From contig JANXYB010000038.1 in the NCBI GenBank assembly GCA_025350325.1, forward strand, positions 1-47,720: DNA of 47,720 nucleotides. Direction: 5' to 3'. Positions 37,384 to 45,160 of the stretch are shown here, in pieces. This DNA is from Acidobacteriaceae bacterium. GTDB taxonomy: Bacteria > Acidobacteriota > Terriglobia > Terriglobales > Acidobacteriaceae. The position numbers were made by a program, and so were the translations under genes. The notes under the pieces were generated by a model. It did not search any database. It was not told where the DNA came from and was given only the letters and a program-made list of their open reading frames with translations. Within the stretch, counting starts at the first letter, position 1. The number at the start of each line of letters is the position of its first letter.

Positions 37384-38961
37384 TTATTCGATGACGAGAG
37401 CTGCTTCGTATCTGCGCACCCACTCCAGGATCGAACGAACGGCTACGCCGCTGGGGCCCTTGGCGATGTAGGGGCGCTTCTCCTCGATCCAGGCCATGCC
37501 CGCGATGTCGAGGTGGATCCAAGGCGTTTCCTCAGCGAACACGCGGAGGAATTCTGCAGCGGTGCTGGCGCCGGCCGAGCGACCGCCGGTGTTCTTGATG
37601 TCGCCGATATCGCTCTTGATTTGCTCGGCGTACTCCTCGCCGAGGGGCAGACGCCAGAATTTCTCCCCCGAAGTGGCCAAGGCGGCATTGAAGTGTTCAT
37701 AGGTCTCATCGTTGTTTGAGAAAGCGCCGCCGTTGGCTGTTCCCAAAGCCACAACGCAAGCTCCGGTAAGCGTTCCAGCATCAATGAGATGCGTTGCGCC
37801 GAGCGACTTGGCGTATGTGAGTCCGTCGGCCAGAACCAATCGGCCCTCTGCATCGGTATTGATAATCTCGATGGTCTTGCCCGACATGGCGGTCTGCACG
37901 TCGCCGGGCTTTTGCGCTTTGCCGTCCGGCATGTTTTCAGCCGCGCACACGATGCCGAGGACGCGCACCTTGGGCTTGAGCAGGGCAATCGCGCGCATCG
38001 CGCCGATCATGGCAGCGCCGCCTGCCATGTCATACTTCATTTTTTCCATATTTTCAGAGGGCTTGATGGAAATGCCGCCGGTATCAAACGTTATGCCCTT
38101 GCCGACCAGGCCGAGCAGCGGGCCGCCGCGAATGCCGGGCGGATCGTATCGAAGCACGATAAGCGCCGGTGGTTCCTCGGAACCCTGAGAGACGCTCCAG
38201 AAAGCCCCCATCTTCAGTTCGTGAATTTTGTCGGTCGAAAATACTTCCCAGCGCAAGCCAACCTCAGAGGCCATCTGGCCCGCACGCTGCCCGAGAATTG
38301 TCGGAGTGAGCTTGTTGCCGGGTTCATTGACGAGAGAACGCGCGAAGTTCTGGCTCTCGCCGATGATGACGCCCTCACCAAAGGCAACTTTCAGCTCGAC
38401 TTGCGAGGGGTTTTGGGTGGGACTTTGGTTGGGTTCAGTCGCAGTTCCACTGGGCGCGATCGCCACGGTAAAAGACTGCACGCTCAGGTCTTTGCGGTCG
38501 CTGCGGTATGTGTCGGCATCGAAGTCGCCTACGAAAGCGCCTTCGACGGCAGCGCGAACACAAGGACAGGGCGGGAGCAGGGAACCGGACTGAGCCAACT
38601 CAGGAAGCGCAAAAGTGAGTTCGCGAATGCCGCGCGGCTTGGTAAAGCGGACGGCGGTTCCGGCGGCATTCCGCACGGAGTGGACCGTGATCTTCGATGG
38701 CTTGCCAAGGCCCACGATCAGCAGGCGCTTGGCAGCCAGGCCAGCCGGCGCGTGGATCAGCAGGGTCTCATTGGGAGCGGCCTTGTATTCGCCACTCGCC
38801 ATGATTGTTGCTGCGGCGGAATTGACAGCCTCGCTGGCGGTGAGTAATACCGGCTGAGGAATGGCTTCGGAACCGCCGGCAATTTGGGTGTCAATGGCCA
38901 TAACGGCCAGCAGTTCTGTGTCGATTTCATGCAAATTTGCAAAAGATAACTCGGGCTTCAA
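37384..38961 (-). CDS. pepA: Leucyl aminopeptidase (M17 family)
   Basis: This cytoplasmic metallo-aminopeptidase removes N-terminal residues from peptides. The 525-residue product has the M17 signature NTDAEGRL and the metal/catalytic loop GKGITFDTGGISIKPSENM, followed by MKYDMAGGAA. The N-terminal half is the variable domain, and residues about 165-185 are a low-complexity Ser/Thr/Pro linker. The start is a TTG at 38961 with AGAGGA four bases upstream; no ATG is near in frame. It is 34 bases downstream of smpB on the same strand, so they are probably co-transcribed. Confidence 0.94.
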   Translation of the reverse strand: MKPELSFANLHEIDTELLAVMAIDTQIAGGSEAIPQPVLLTASEAVNSAAATIMASGEYKAAPNETLLIHAPAGLAAKRLLIVGLGKPSKITVHSVRNAAGTAVRFTKPRGIRELTFALPELAQSGSLLPPCPCVRAAVEGAFVGDFDADTYRSDRKDLSVQSFTVAIAPSGTATEPNQSPTQNPSQVELKVAFGEGVIIGESQNFARSLVNEPGNKLTPTILGQRAGQMASEVGLRWEVFSTDKIHELKMGAFWSVSQGSEEPPALIVLRYDPPGIRGGPLLGLVGKGITFDTGGISIKPSENMEKMKYDMAGGAAMIGAMRAIALLKPKVRVLGIVCAAENMPDGKAQKPGDVQTAMSGKTIEIINTDAEGRLVLADGLTYAKSLGATHLIDAGTLTGACVVALGTANGGAFSNNDETYEHFNAALATSGEKFWRLPLGEEYAEQIKSDIGDIKNTGGRSAGASTAAEFLRVFAEETPWIHLDIAGMAWIEEKRPYIAKGPSGVAVRSILEWVRRYEAALVIE

Positions 38962-38995
38962 ATCGTCCTCTTTACTGGTTTAGTAGCGCTGCACG

Positions 38996-39547
38996 TCAGC
39001 GGCCCATACGATGTTTGCTGGCGTTGATGGCAGTGCGGGCTTCGCGGTCGGCTTCGCGGCTGCGCTCGGTCTCGCGCTTATCCCAATCCTGCTTGCCTTT
39101 GGCTACGGCCAGCTCGCACTTGACACGGCCTTTCCTAAAGTAGAGGCGGGTGGGGATGAGCGTGTGGCCTTTGATCTGCGTCTTGGACTGTAGCCGACGA
39201 ACCTCTTCTCTGTGCAGCAGGAGCTTGCGGGTGCGCAGGGCGTCGTGGTTGGCCATGTTGCCATGAGAATACGGTCCGATATGCACGTTGAGCAGAAACG
39301 CTTCGCCGTCCTTGATAAGGCCGTAGGAGTCTTTGAGGTTGGCTTTTCCTTCGCGGATGGATTTGACTTCGGTCCCGCGCAGAGCTACGCCTGCCTCGAA
39401 TTTCTCCAGCAGAAAGTAATTGTGGCTGGCAGCGCGGTTTTGGGCAGCATCTCTTTCTCCGGAAGCGACGGGGTCGCGTGGCCGCACTGGCTTCTGCGGG
39501 CCGGGGCGGTCAGTCGGTACGATAACGTGGCTGGTTTGGCGAGCCAT
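38996..39547 (-). CDS. smpB: SsrA-binding protein SmpB
   Basis: SmpB binds tmRNA and brings it to stalled ribosomes for trans-translation. The 183-residue product contains the core from NYFLLEKFEAGVALRGTEVK to the basic tail (KGKQDWDKRETERSREADRE). The N-terminus has about 45 residues before the core, longer than the usual 10-15, and is Pro/Arg-rich. I chose ATG 39547 (site GAGGT); the ATG at 39571 has no site. pepA follows. No tmRNA gene was seen. Confidence 0.94.
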   Translation of the reverse strand: MARQTSHVIVPTDRPGPQKPVRPRDPVASGERDAAQNRAASHNYFLLEKFEAGVALRGTEVKSIREGKANLKDSYGLIKDGEAFLLNVHIGPYSHGNMANHDALRTRKLLLHREEVRRLQSKTQIKGHTLIPTRLYFRKGRVKCELAVAKGKQDWDKRETERSREADREARTAINASKHRMGR

Positions 39548-39613
39548 CGGGGCACAACCTCGAACTTTCATCGTAGCATTGCAACGGTAACCTGCCCTGA
39601 ATCAATGGGGCTT

Positions 39614-39622
39614 TGCTAGAAT
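39614..39622 (+). promoter_or_regulatory. Extended -10 element upstream of the secretin gene
   Basis: TGCTAGAAT is an extended -10 box with one mismatch to TATAAT. No clear -35 precedes it. Transcription would start near 39629, after the first in-frame ATG (39621), which supports a start of the secretin gene further down. Confidence 0.4.
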
Positions 39623-39746
39623 GAGGCATCGTTGGGTAGGAAGCATCTTAACTAGAATCGCGTCAAATAATCGCGTCGGGAAGCGCCACGGAAGCCCGAA
39701 AGAGTTCGCTATGCTCTGCGAACCGGCGATGACGCCTGGGAGTGCG

Positions 39747-42152
39747 ATGAAAAGCCGCGCTAATGATCTGGTTCCCTCCGGATCTGTTCTGTCGAGCGCC
39801 AAGTCTTGGTTTGGATTTGTCGCTATTCTGGCCATTCTCGGTCTCAGTGGCTCTGCGCTGCGCGCGGAGTCGGCGAATAGCTACTTCAAACGTGGACAAG
39901 CCGCTGAAGCACGCGAGGACTACGACGCCGCCTATCAGAATTTCCAGAAGGCCTTCTCCATGTCTTCAAACGACGTGCGCTATCGCGCTGCCTATTACCG
40001 AGTGCGACTCACGGACTCGTCTTTGCATGTGACCAAAGGACGGAATTTGCTGGCTGCCGGTGACGAGCAAGGCGCGCTCGTCGAGCTGTTACGGGCCGCT
40101 GAGATCGATCCCAGTAACGAAGCCGCTCAACAGGAAATTGGCAGAGTGCGCAGTCGCCATATTGCGCAGCCGCCTGCGATCAACAGCGCTTCGGCAACGC
40201 CGGGCAGACAGGGCGAAATCGACTCGATGGGCTCGCCCGCCCAACTCAAGCCTATGTCGAATGAGCCGTTGACGCTGCACATGGTTGAAGACTCCAAGGT
40301 TGTTTACCAAGCGGTGGGTAAGGCATCTGGCATCAACGTGTTGTTCGACCCCGACTATATTTCCAAGCGCATTCAAGTTGATCTAAACAATGTTTCACTG
40401 ATGGATGCATTGCGGATCGTGGGCACGATGTCAGGAACATTCTGGCGGCCCATCACGCAGAATACGATTTTTGTGGCGGCCAACACGCGCTCGAAACGTG
40501 CGGAGTTGGATGAGCAGGCAGTACAGACGTTTTACCTGACCAATGCATGGCAGCAGAACGATTTAAACGATGTGCAAACAGCGTTGAGAAACGTGCTGCC
40601 GAACGCTAAGGTGTATGGCGTGGCGAGTCAGAATGCCATCGTAATGCGGGCAACGCCCGATGAGCTTTTGCTGGCGCAGAAACTGGTCAATGATCTCGAC
40701 AAGGCACGGCCCGAAGTTGTCGTTGACATCGCGGTGCTCGAGGTAAGCAAGAACTGGGAGCGCAACCTGGGCATTCAATGGCCGGGCAGCGTCGGAGTGA
40801 CTCTGCAACCGGCGACCAGCAATTCGACGTCGACGACCTGCCCCACCGGCAGCACAACGTGCACACCCTCAACAAGCAGCTCGACGAATCCAACGCTCTA
40901 TCAGCTTGCCCATTTGAATGCATCGGACTTTGCGGTTTCAGTGGGCTCAGCTACAGCCAATGCACTGTTGACCGACAACAACACGCGCATTCTGCAGAAT
41001 CCACGCATCCGCGCGGCAGATCAACAGAAAGCTACGTTGAAGATCGGTTCGAGAATTCCGATTGCAACCGGTTCTTACCAGACAGGCGCGGCGACCGCTT
41101 TGGTCAGCTCGCTGGTCAATACGCAGTTCCAATATCAGGATGTGGGCGTGAACATCGAGGTGACCCCCACCGTTCACTTTGACCGCGACGTGACGCTCAA
41201 GGTGAAGATTGAAGTCACGGCGCAGAGCGGTTCCGTGACCATCAGCGGCGTTACCGAGCCGATTATCAGCCAGCGCGTGGCAGAGCAGGTCATCCGCCTG
41301 CGCGAGGGCGAAGCCAACATTTTGGGCGGCATTCAAGAGCGGCAGATCCAGGAAAACTGGAGCGGCATTCCGGGCCTCAGTCAGATTCCAATTTTGCGCT
41401 ACCTATTTGGGTCAAAAGATCACATCATTCAGGATGACGAAATTGTTTTCCTGGTAATTCCGCACGTGGTCCGTTCGCAGGATTTGACGCCGACCAACCT
41501 GCGCACTATCGATACTGGGGCAGGTATGTCGATTGAGTTGCGCCACGTCTCGAACGATATCGCCGGCGCCACAACGTATCCTGCTGCTCAGATGCCTCCC
41601 ATGCCGGCGCGACCGACGGCGGGGGCTGTTCCTGGTACGAGTGCGGAGGCGGCTGCTCCAGCAGCGCTGGCGCAGATGCGTGCCTCGGCCGATACAAGTA
41701 ATGCCGCAGCCGCGGCCAACGTGCAACCTCCGGCATCAGGCTCGGGGGTGAACATCACGCTCAATTCGCCTGGGCCAGTGATCGCGGGTAGTACGTTCCA
41801 GGTTCCAGTGGTCTTGACGGGTGGCGCCGACGTTTCATCGGTTCCGCTGCAGATACAGTACGATCCCGAAAAACTGTCGCTGGTCAATGTCGGCGATGGA
41901 GACTTGTTAAATCGCGATGGGCAGATTGTGGCTATGGCGCATCGAGACGAAGGCCCCGGAACGATTACCCTGAATGCTTCGCGGCCACCCGGATCGCCCG
42001 GAATCAGCGGCGCAGGCGTGGTTTGCGTGCTGACTTTCCAGGCGAAAACAGCAGGTGAAAGTCCCATCACCATCACCCGCTCCGGTGCCATGAACAGCGC
42101 TCAGAAGTCGATTCAAGCGCGGGGTTCGCAGACCACCATTGTGGTCCATTAA
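39747..42152 (+). CDS. Type II/IV secretion secretin (GspD-like) with TPR region and C-terminal cohesin-like domain
   Basis: This is an outer-membrane secretin ring protein. From ATG 39747 (site GGGAG) it has 801 residues: signal peptide to about 40, TPR-like helices (SYFKRGQAAEAREDYDAAYQ) at 45-130, an STN/N0 domain at about 175-248, an N1-like domain at 258-335 and the secretin core at about 345-575 with VGVNIEVTPTVHFDRDVTLK and EGEANILGGIQERQ. A low-complexity Ala/Pro linker precedes a domain at about 668-801 (VNITLNSPGPVIAGSTFQVP, then QIQYDPEKLSLVNV), which looks like a cohesin-type beta-sandwich. Starts at 39711 and 39729 are alternatives. Two pseudopilin genes follow. Confidence 0.88.
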   Translation: MKSRANDLVPSGSVLSSAKSWFGFVAILAILGLSGSALRAESANSYFKRGQAAEAREDYDAAYQNFQKAFSMSSNDVRYRAAYYRVRLTDSSLHVTKGRNLLAAGDEQGALVELLRAAEIDPSNEAAQQEIGRVRSRHIAQPPAINSASATPGRQGEIDSMGSPAQLKPMSNEPLTLHMVEDSKVVYQAVGKASGINVLFDPDYISKRIQVDLNNVSLMDALRIVGTMSGTFWRPITQNTIFVAANTRSKRAELDEQAVQTFYLTNAWQQNDLNDVQTALRNVLPNAKVYGVASQNAIVMRATPDELLLAQKLVNDLDKARPEVVVDIAVLEVSKNWERNLGIQWPGSVGVTLQPATSNSTSTTCPTGSTTCTPSTSSSTNPTLYQLAHLNASDFAVSVGSATANALLTDNNTRILQNPRIRAADQQKATLKIGSRIPIATGSYQTGAATALVSSLVNTQFQYQDVGVNIEVTPTVHFDRDVTLKVKIEVTAQSGSVTISGVTEPIISQRVAEQVIRLREGEANILGGIQERQIQENWSGIPGLSQIPILRYLFGSKDHIIQDDEIVFLVIPHVVRSQDLTPTNLRTIDTGAGMSIELRHVSNDIAGATTYPAAQMPPMPARPTAGAVPGTSAEAAAPAALAQMRASADTSNAAAAANVQPPASGSGVNITLNSPGPVIAGSTFQVPVVLTGGADVSSVPLQIQYDPEKLSLVNVGDGDLLNRDGQIVAMAHRDEGPGTITLNASRPPGSPGISGAGVVCVLTFQAKTAGESPITITRSGAMNSAQKSIQARGSQTTIVVH

Positions 42153-42162
42153 GGGGGCAGGC

Positions 42163-42633
42163 ATGAAGCGCGAACGTCCAATCCGGAAATCGTCGGAGCG
42201 CGGCCTGACGCTGGTTGAGTTGATCGTTACCGTGGCGATCCTCTCGATTCTCGCTTCGGCGGCGGTGCCGGTCGCGCGCTTCAAAGTCAAGCGGGATAGA
42301 GAGCGGGACCTGCACCGGGATTTGTGGGAGATGCGCGATGCGATCGATCACTACAAGGACGCGGCCGACAAGGGCGCAATTCAAACCAAGGTTGACAGCC
42401 AGAATTATCCGCCTGATCTCGACACGCTGGTGAATGGCGTCGATGTCCAAAGCAAGAAGGTAAAGTTTTTGCGCCGCATTCCTGTAGACCCCATGACCGG
42501 AAAAGCGGAGTGGGGATTGCGCTCGATGCAGGATGATCCGAAATCCGACTCTTACGGCGGGCAAAGCGTGTTTGACGTGTACTCAAAGTCGCAAGGCACT
42601 GCGCTCGACGGCACGAAGTATTCTGATTGGTAA
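42163..42633 (+). CDS. GspG-like pseudopilin (first)
   Basis: This is a minor or major pseudopilin of a type II secretion or type IV pilus-like system. The 156-residue product has a basic leader and prepilin peptidase site G/LTLVE (Glu at +5), followed by the hydrophobic helix. The globular part has IPVDPMTGKAEW and a tail GQSVFDVYSKSQGTALDG that resembles the calcium-binding loop of GspG. The residue after the cleavage site is Leu rather than the usual Phe. The site AGGGGGCAGG precedes the ATG. It begins 10 bases after the secretin gene. Confidence 0.85.
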   Translation: MKRERPIRKSSERGLTLVELIVTVAILSILASAAVPVARFKVKRDRERDLHRDLWEMRDAIDHYKDAADKGAIQTKVDSQNYPPDLDTLVNGVDVQSKKVKFLRRIPVDPMTGKAEWGLRSMQDDPKSDSYGGQSVFDVYSKSQGTALDGTKYSDW

Positions 42634-42652
42634 CCAAATGGTACGGAGTGGA

Positions 42653-43063
42653 ATGAGACCGATGCATCGAAGGCGCAAACACGAAGGTGGCTTTACGCTG
42701 CTGGAGTTGATCGTTGTAATGACGATCATCGGAATCCTAGCCACGCTGGCGGTTCCGAGCTTCAAGAGCGCTCTCAAGTCCGCCCGCGAAGCAGTGCTCA
42801 AGGAAGATCTGCAAGTGATGCGCTCTGCAATCGACTCCTACACCATGGACAAGCAGAAGGCGCCGCAGTCGCTCGATGACCTGGTGCAGGATGGTTATCT
42901 CAAGGCAATCCCTACCGACCCGATGACGCGCGCCCGCGACACATGGGTGACTGAAACCAGCGATGCTTTGCACTCTGTCGATCAGACCGATCCTGGCGTC
43001 GACGATGTTCACTCGGGCTCCGAGGATACGGGTTCGGACGGACAACCCTACAACACTTGGTAA
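42653..43063 (+). CDS. GspG-like pseudopilin (second)
   Basis: This second pseudopilin has 136 residues, a basic leader and a canonical prepilin site G/FTLLE with helix IVVMTIIGILATLAVPSF. It shares IPTDPMT and the terminal Trp with the first, and its tail (DDVHSGSEDTGSDGQPYNTW) is rich in Asp/Gly/Ser like the GspG calcium loop. The start is ATG 42653 with GGAG five bases upstream; ATG 42638 is also in frame. It follows the first pseudopilin by 19 bases. No ATPase or platform protein is in the window. Confidence 0.87.
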   Translation: MRPMHRRRKHEGGFTLLELIVVMTIIGILATLAVPSFKSALKSAREAVLKEDLQVMRSAIDSYTMDKQKAPQSLDDLVQDGYLKAIPTDPMTRARDTWVTETSDALHSVDQTDPGVDDVHSGSEDTGSDGQPYNTW

Positions 43064-43076
43064 TGCACGAGGCATC

Positions 43077-43565
43077 ATGGTGCGATGGACGTATAGAGCC
43101 AGTTTCCTTCTACTGTTGATGGTCGCGGTTTGCACCTTCGCGACAGCGCAGGGTTCTAAAACCATCATCATTCGAATTTTGGATAGCAAAACCGGCCGAC
43201 CAATGGTTGCTACGGCCTACATGGTGCGCATCGATCATCAATCGGTTGTGCATGGCGACTGGGTAACGCAGAATGAGGATGGCAGCGCGGTCTTAACCGT
43301 TCCCGATTTCGCCAGTTCTGTTTCAATTCGCGCCTCCTATCAGAATGCGATGGAAGTCTATGTCAACTGCGACGCTGAAAAGCTGAAGGACGTTCCAGGC
43401 GATCTTTGGTACACCGTGTCGAACATTATGAGCAGAGGAATCGTGACGTCTAATGGCTGCGGCAAGCCCAAAGATGTCGCCAAGATAGCCGTCCCAGCAG
43501 CAGAGCCCGGGAAAATCGTGCTCTTTGTCAGGCAAAGAAATTGGCGCGAACAGTCACTTGATTAA
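43077..43565 (+). CDS. Exported protein of unknown function after the pseudopilins
   Basis: The 162-residue product has a signal peptide (SFLLLLMVAVCTFATAQG) and a mature part with a beta-sandwich-like start (KTIIIRILDSKTGRPMVATA, then GSAVLTVPDF) reminiscent of carboxypeptidase-regulatory-like or other Ig-fold domains, with two Cys pairs possible. I do not recognise a named family. The ATG at 43077 follows GAGG and lies 13 bases after the second pseudopilin, so it is likely on the same transcript. A perfect palindrome follows its stop immediately. Confidence 0.7.
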   Translation: MVRWTYRASFLLLLMVAVCTFATAQGSKTIIIRILDSKTGRPMVATAYMVRIDHQSVVHGDWVTQNEDGSAVLTVPDFASSVSIRASYQNAMEVYVNCDAEKLKDVPGDLWYTVSNIMSRGIVTSNGCGKPKDVAKIAVPAAEPGKIVLFVRQRNWREQSLD

Positions 43566-43585
43566 ATGCAACCTTAAGGTTGCAT
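43566..43585. repeat. Perfect 20-bp palindrome directly after a stop codon
   Basis: ATGCAACCTT and AAGGTTGCAT form a perfect palindrome with no spacer. There is no T-run after it, so it is not a standard terminator. It sits 31 bases before the next gene and could be an operator for a dimeric regulator. Confidence 0.6.
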
Positions 43586-43616
43586 ATTAAACTTAGATTG
43601 TGGAGAAAATGGATCC

Positions 43617-44369
43617 TTGCAATTTGATCACGATACATCGAAGGCACTCTCCTTCAATTGCGATGTGTTTAACCTCTATTTGGAACTGATGAGCGACGCT
43701 GATTCGTCCCATGGCATGGGCCTCGGCGGGAAGCTGCTCTTTGCAGCTGAGCTCGATGAGCGCGGGCGTGCCTTAGTTGTGGCAGGGAACGTAGCCGGCG
43801 CTGCTTCTCTCGCGGCCTCGGCTGATGCAATTGCGCAAAAGGACGCGGTCCGCGATGGCGTAGCTGACTTTCTTGTAACCTCGCTCGACGAAGCGCTGCG
43901 TATAGTGAAAAACGAAATTCGTAAACACGAGACGGTTGCGGTTTGCATCGGGCTCGCGCCAGACGTGGTAGAGCGCGAGATGCTTGAACGAGGCGTTTTG
44001 CCAGACAGAGTACGTCCGAGCGAAAAATCCCCGATTATTGAAGAACGGGCAGGACGAACCCTTGTTGTCTGGAGTGTTGATTCTGCGCCAGCGCGTTGGT
44101 TACCGAAACTCGATGACATCGCTCTCGAGTGTCTTGGCCCTGACGATGAAGTTTTACGACGTTGGCTGCGCCTTGCGCACCGCTATCTTGGTCGTATGGC
44201 AAACGGGATGCATCTTATCAAGGCTCAAGAAGACTTTGCCACGCGGTTTATCGAAAAGGTGCGGAGCAGGACGAACGATGGCAAACTTGGTGTTCTGGTG
44301 CGCATTTGCGTGAGGCAAAATTCCGGGTGGGAAGAATATAGTTTCGGCGCAGTGGTTAATCAGCCTTGA
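43617..44369 (+). CDS. Small protein resembling a fragment of urocanase (weak)
   Basis: I am unsure of the family of this 250-residue protein. The stretch GKLLFAAELDERGRALVVAGNVAGAASL, then FLVTSLDEALRIVKNEI and LAPDVVEREMLERGVLPDRV, resembles the middle of urocanate hydratase (SLDEAL... LLRRGV-PD), but it is less than half the length of a urocanase, and its C-terminal half (WLPKLDDIALECLGPDDE, RRWLRLAHRYLG) shows nothing I recognise. The start is a TTG 11 bases after GGAG. An ATG at 43609 in another frame is closer but opens only about 25 codons. The gene converges with engB, 12 bases away. Confidence 0.65.
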   Translation: MQFDHDTSKALSFNCDVFNLYLELMSDADSSHGMGLGGKLLFAAELDERGRALVVAGNVAGAASLAASADAIAQKDAVRDGVADFLVTSLDEALRIVKNEIRKHETVAVCIGLAPDVVEREMLERGVLPDRVRPSEKSPIIEERAGRTLVVWSVDSAPARWLPKLDDIALECLGPDDEVLRRWLRLAHRYLGRMANGMHLIKAQEDFATRFIEKVRSRTNDGKLGVLVRICVRQNSGWEEYSFGAVVNQP

Positions 44370-44381
44370 CCAAAACCTCGA

Positions 44382-44984
44382 TTAAGCCGACGTGGGGACG
44401 TCAGCTTCGATCCGTGCCCAGAGTTCTTTGACGCCGTAATCGGTTTTGGCGGACACCAGCAGTATGTCGTCCAGTTCCAGGCCCTTCTTCAGGGCCAGCA
44501 AGTTGCGCGTACGTTCGTTGCCGCTGAGACGATCGATTTTGGTCGCGACTACGGCGAAATCACGGCCAGCGTGACGAAGCCAATCGATCAGTTGCCGATC
44601 ACTCTGCTGCGCGGGCACATTTGAATCGACCAGGCAGACACAAAGACGGAGAGGCTCGCGGAAAGCGAGATAAGGCTCGATAAACTCGGGCCAACCTGCG
44701 GAAATCGACTTCGAAATCTTGGCGTATCCGTATCCCGGGAGATCGGCAAAAACCATCTGAGGCCGCTGACTCTGATTGAGTAATGCGAAGAAATTGATAG
44801 CGCGCGTGCGTCCCGGCGTTTGCGAGACCTTGGCCGCTTTGTCGCCCACAAGCGCGTTGAGCAAACTCGATTTGCCAACGTTGGAACGACCCAGGAACGC
44901 AATTTCAGGCACGCTGGGAACAGGGAACTGAGCGGCCGACAAAGCCGAAAGTAAAAACTGTGTTGTATAGCGTGCGCTGGGCAT
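44382..44984 (-). CDS. engB: Ribosome biogenesis GTPase YihA/YsxC (EngB)
   Basis: EngB is a small essential GTPase needed for large-subunit assembly. G motifs are clear: GRSNVGKSS (G1), PGRTRAINFF (G2 region), DLPGYGYAK (G3) and TKIDRL (G4). The length of 200 residues is normal. I prefer the ATG at 44984; a GTG at 44990 would add two residues, and the ribosome-binding site is weak for both. It lies downstream of lon on the same strand. Confidence 0.94.
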   Translation of the reverse strand: MPSARYTTQFLLSALSAAQFPVPSVPEIAFLGRSNVGKSSLLNALVGDKAAKVSQTPGRTRAINFFALLNQSQRPQMVFADLPGYGYAKISKSISAGWPEFIEPYLAFREPLRLCVCLVDSNVPAQQSDRQLIDWLRHAGRDFAVVATKIDRLSGNERTRNLLALKKGLELDDILLVSAKTDYGVKELWARIEADVPTSA

Positions 44985-45160
44985 TGACACTACCGATCAA
45001 ATCGTGAGGCGCGACAGGCCTCTCTTCTTTGAGGATACAGTAGGTTGCCGATTGCCTTGTTTTCCAAGCGCGGTGACACCGGCGGGAAGGTTGTTAAGCG
45101 GATGGGCGAAAAGTGATCACGCACGTCTGCGACCGAGAATTGGCCGAAGACTTTGCACCT

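Noticed and set aside
37789..38847. Open frame of 352 codons opposite pepA
   Set aside because: It lies antisense to pepA and has no recognisable motif.
43609..43686. ATG close to GGAG that might be the true start of the urocanase-like gene with a frameshift
   Set aside because: It opens only about 25 codons before a stop, and the TTG frame encodes a coherent protein, so no frameshift is needed.
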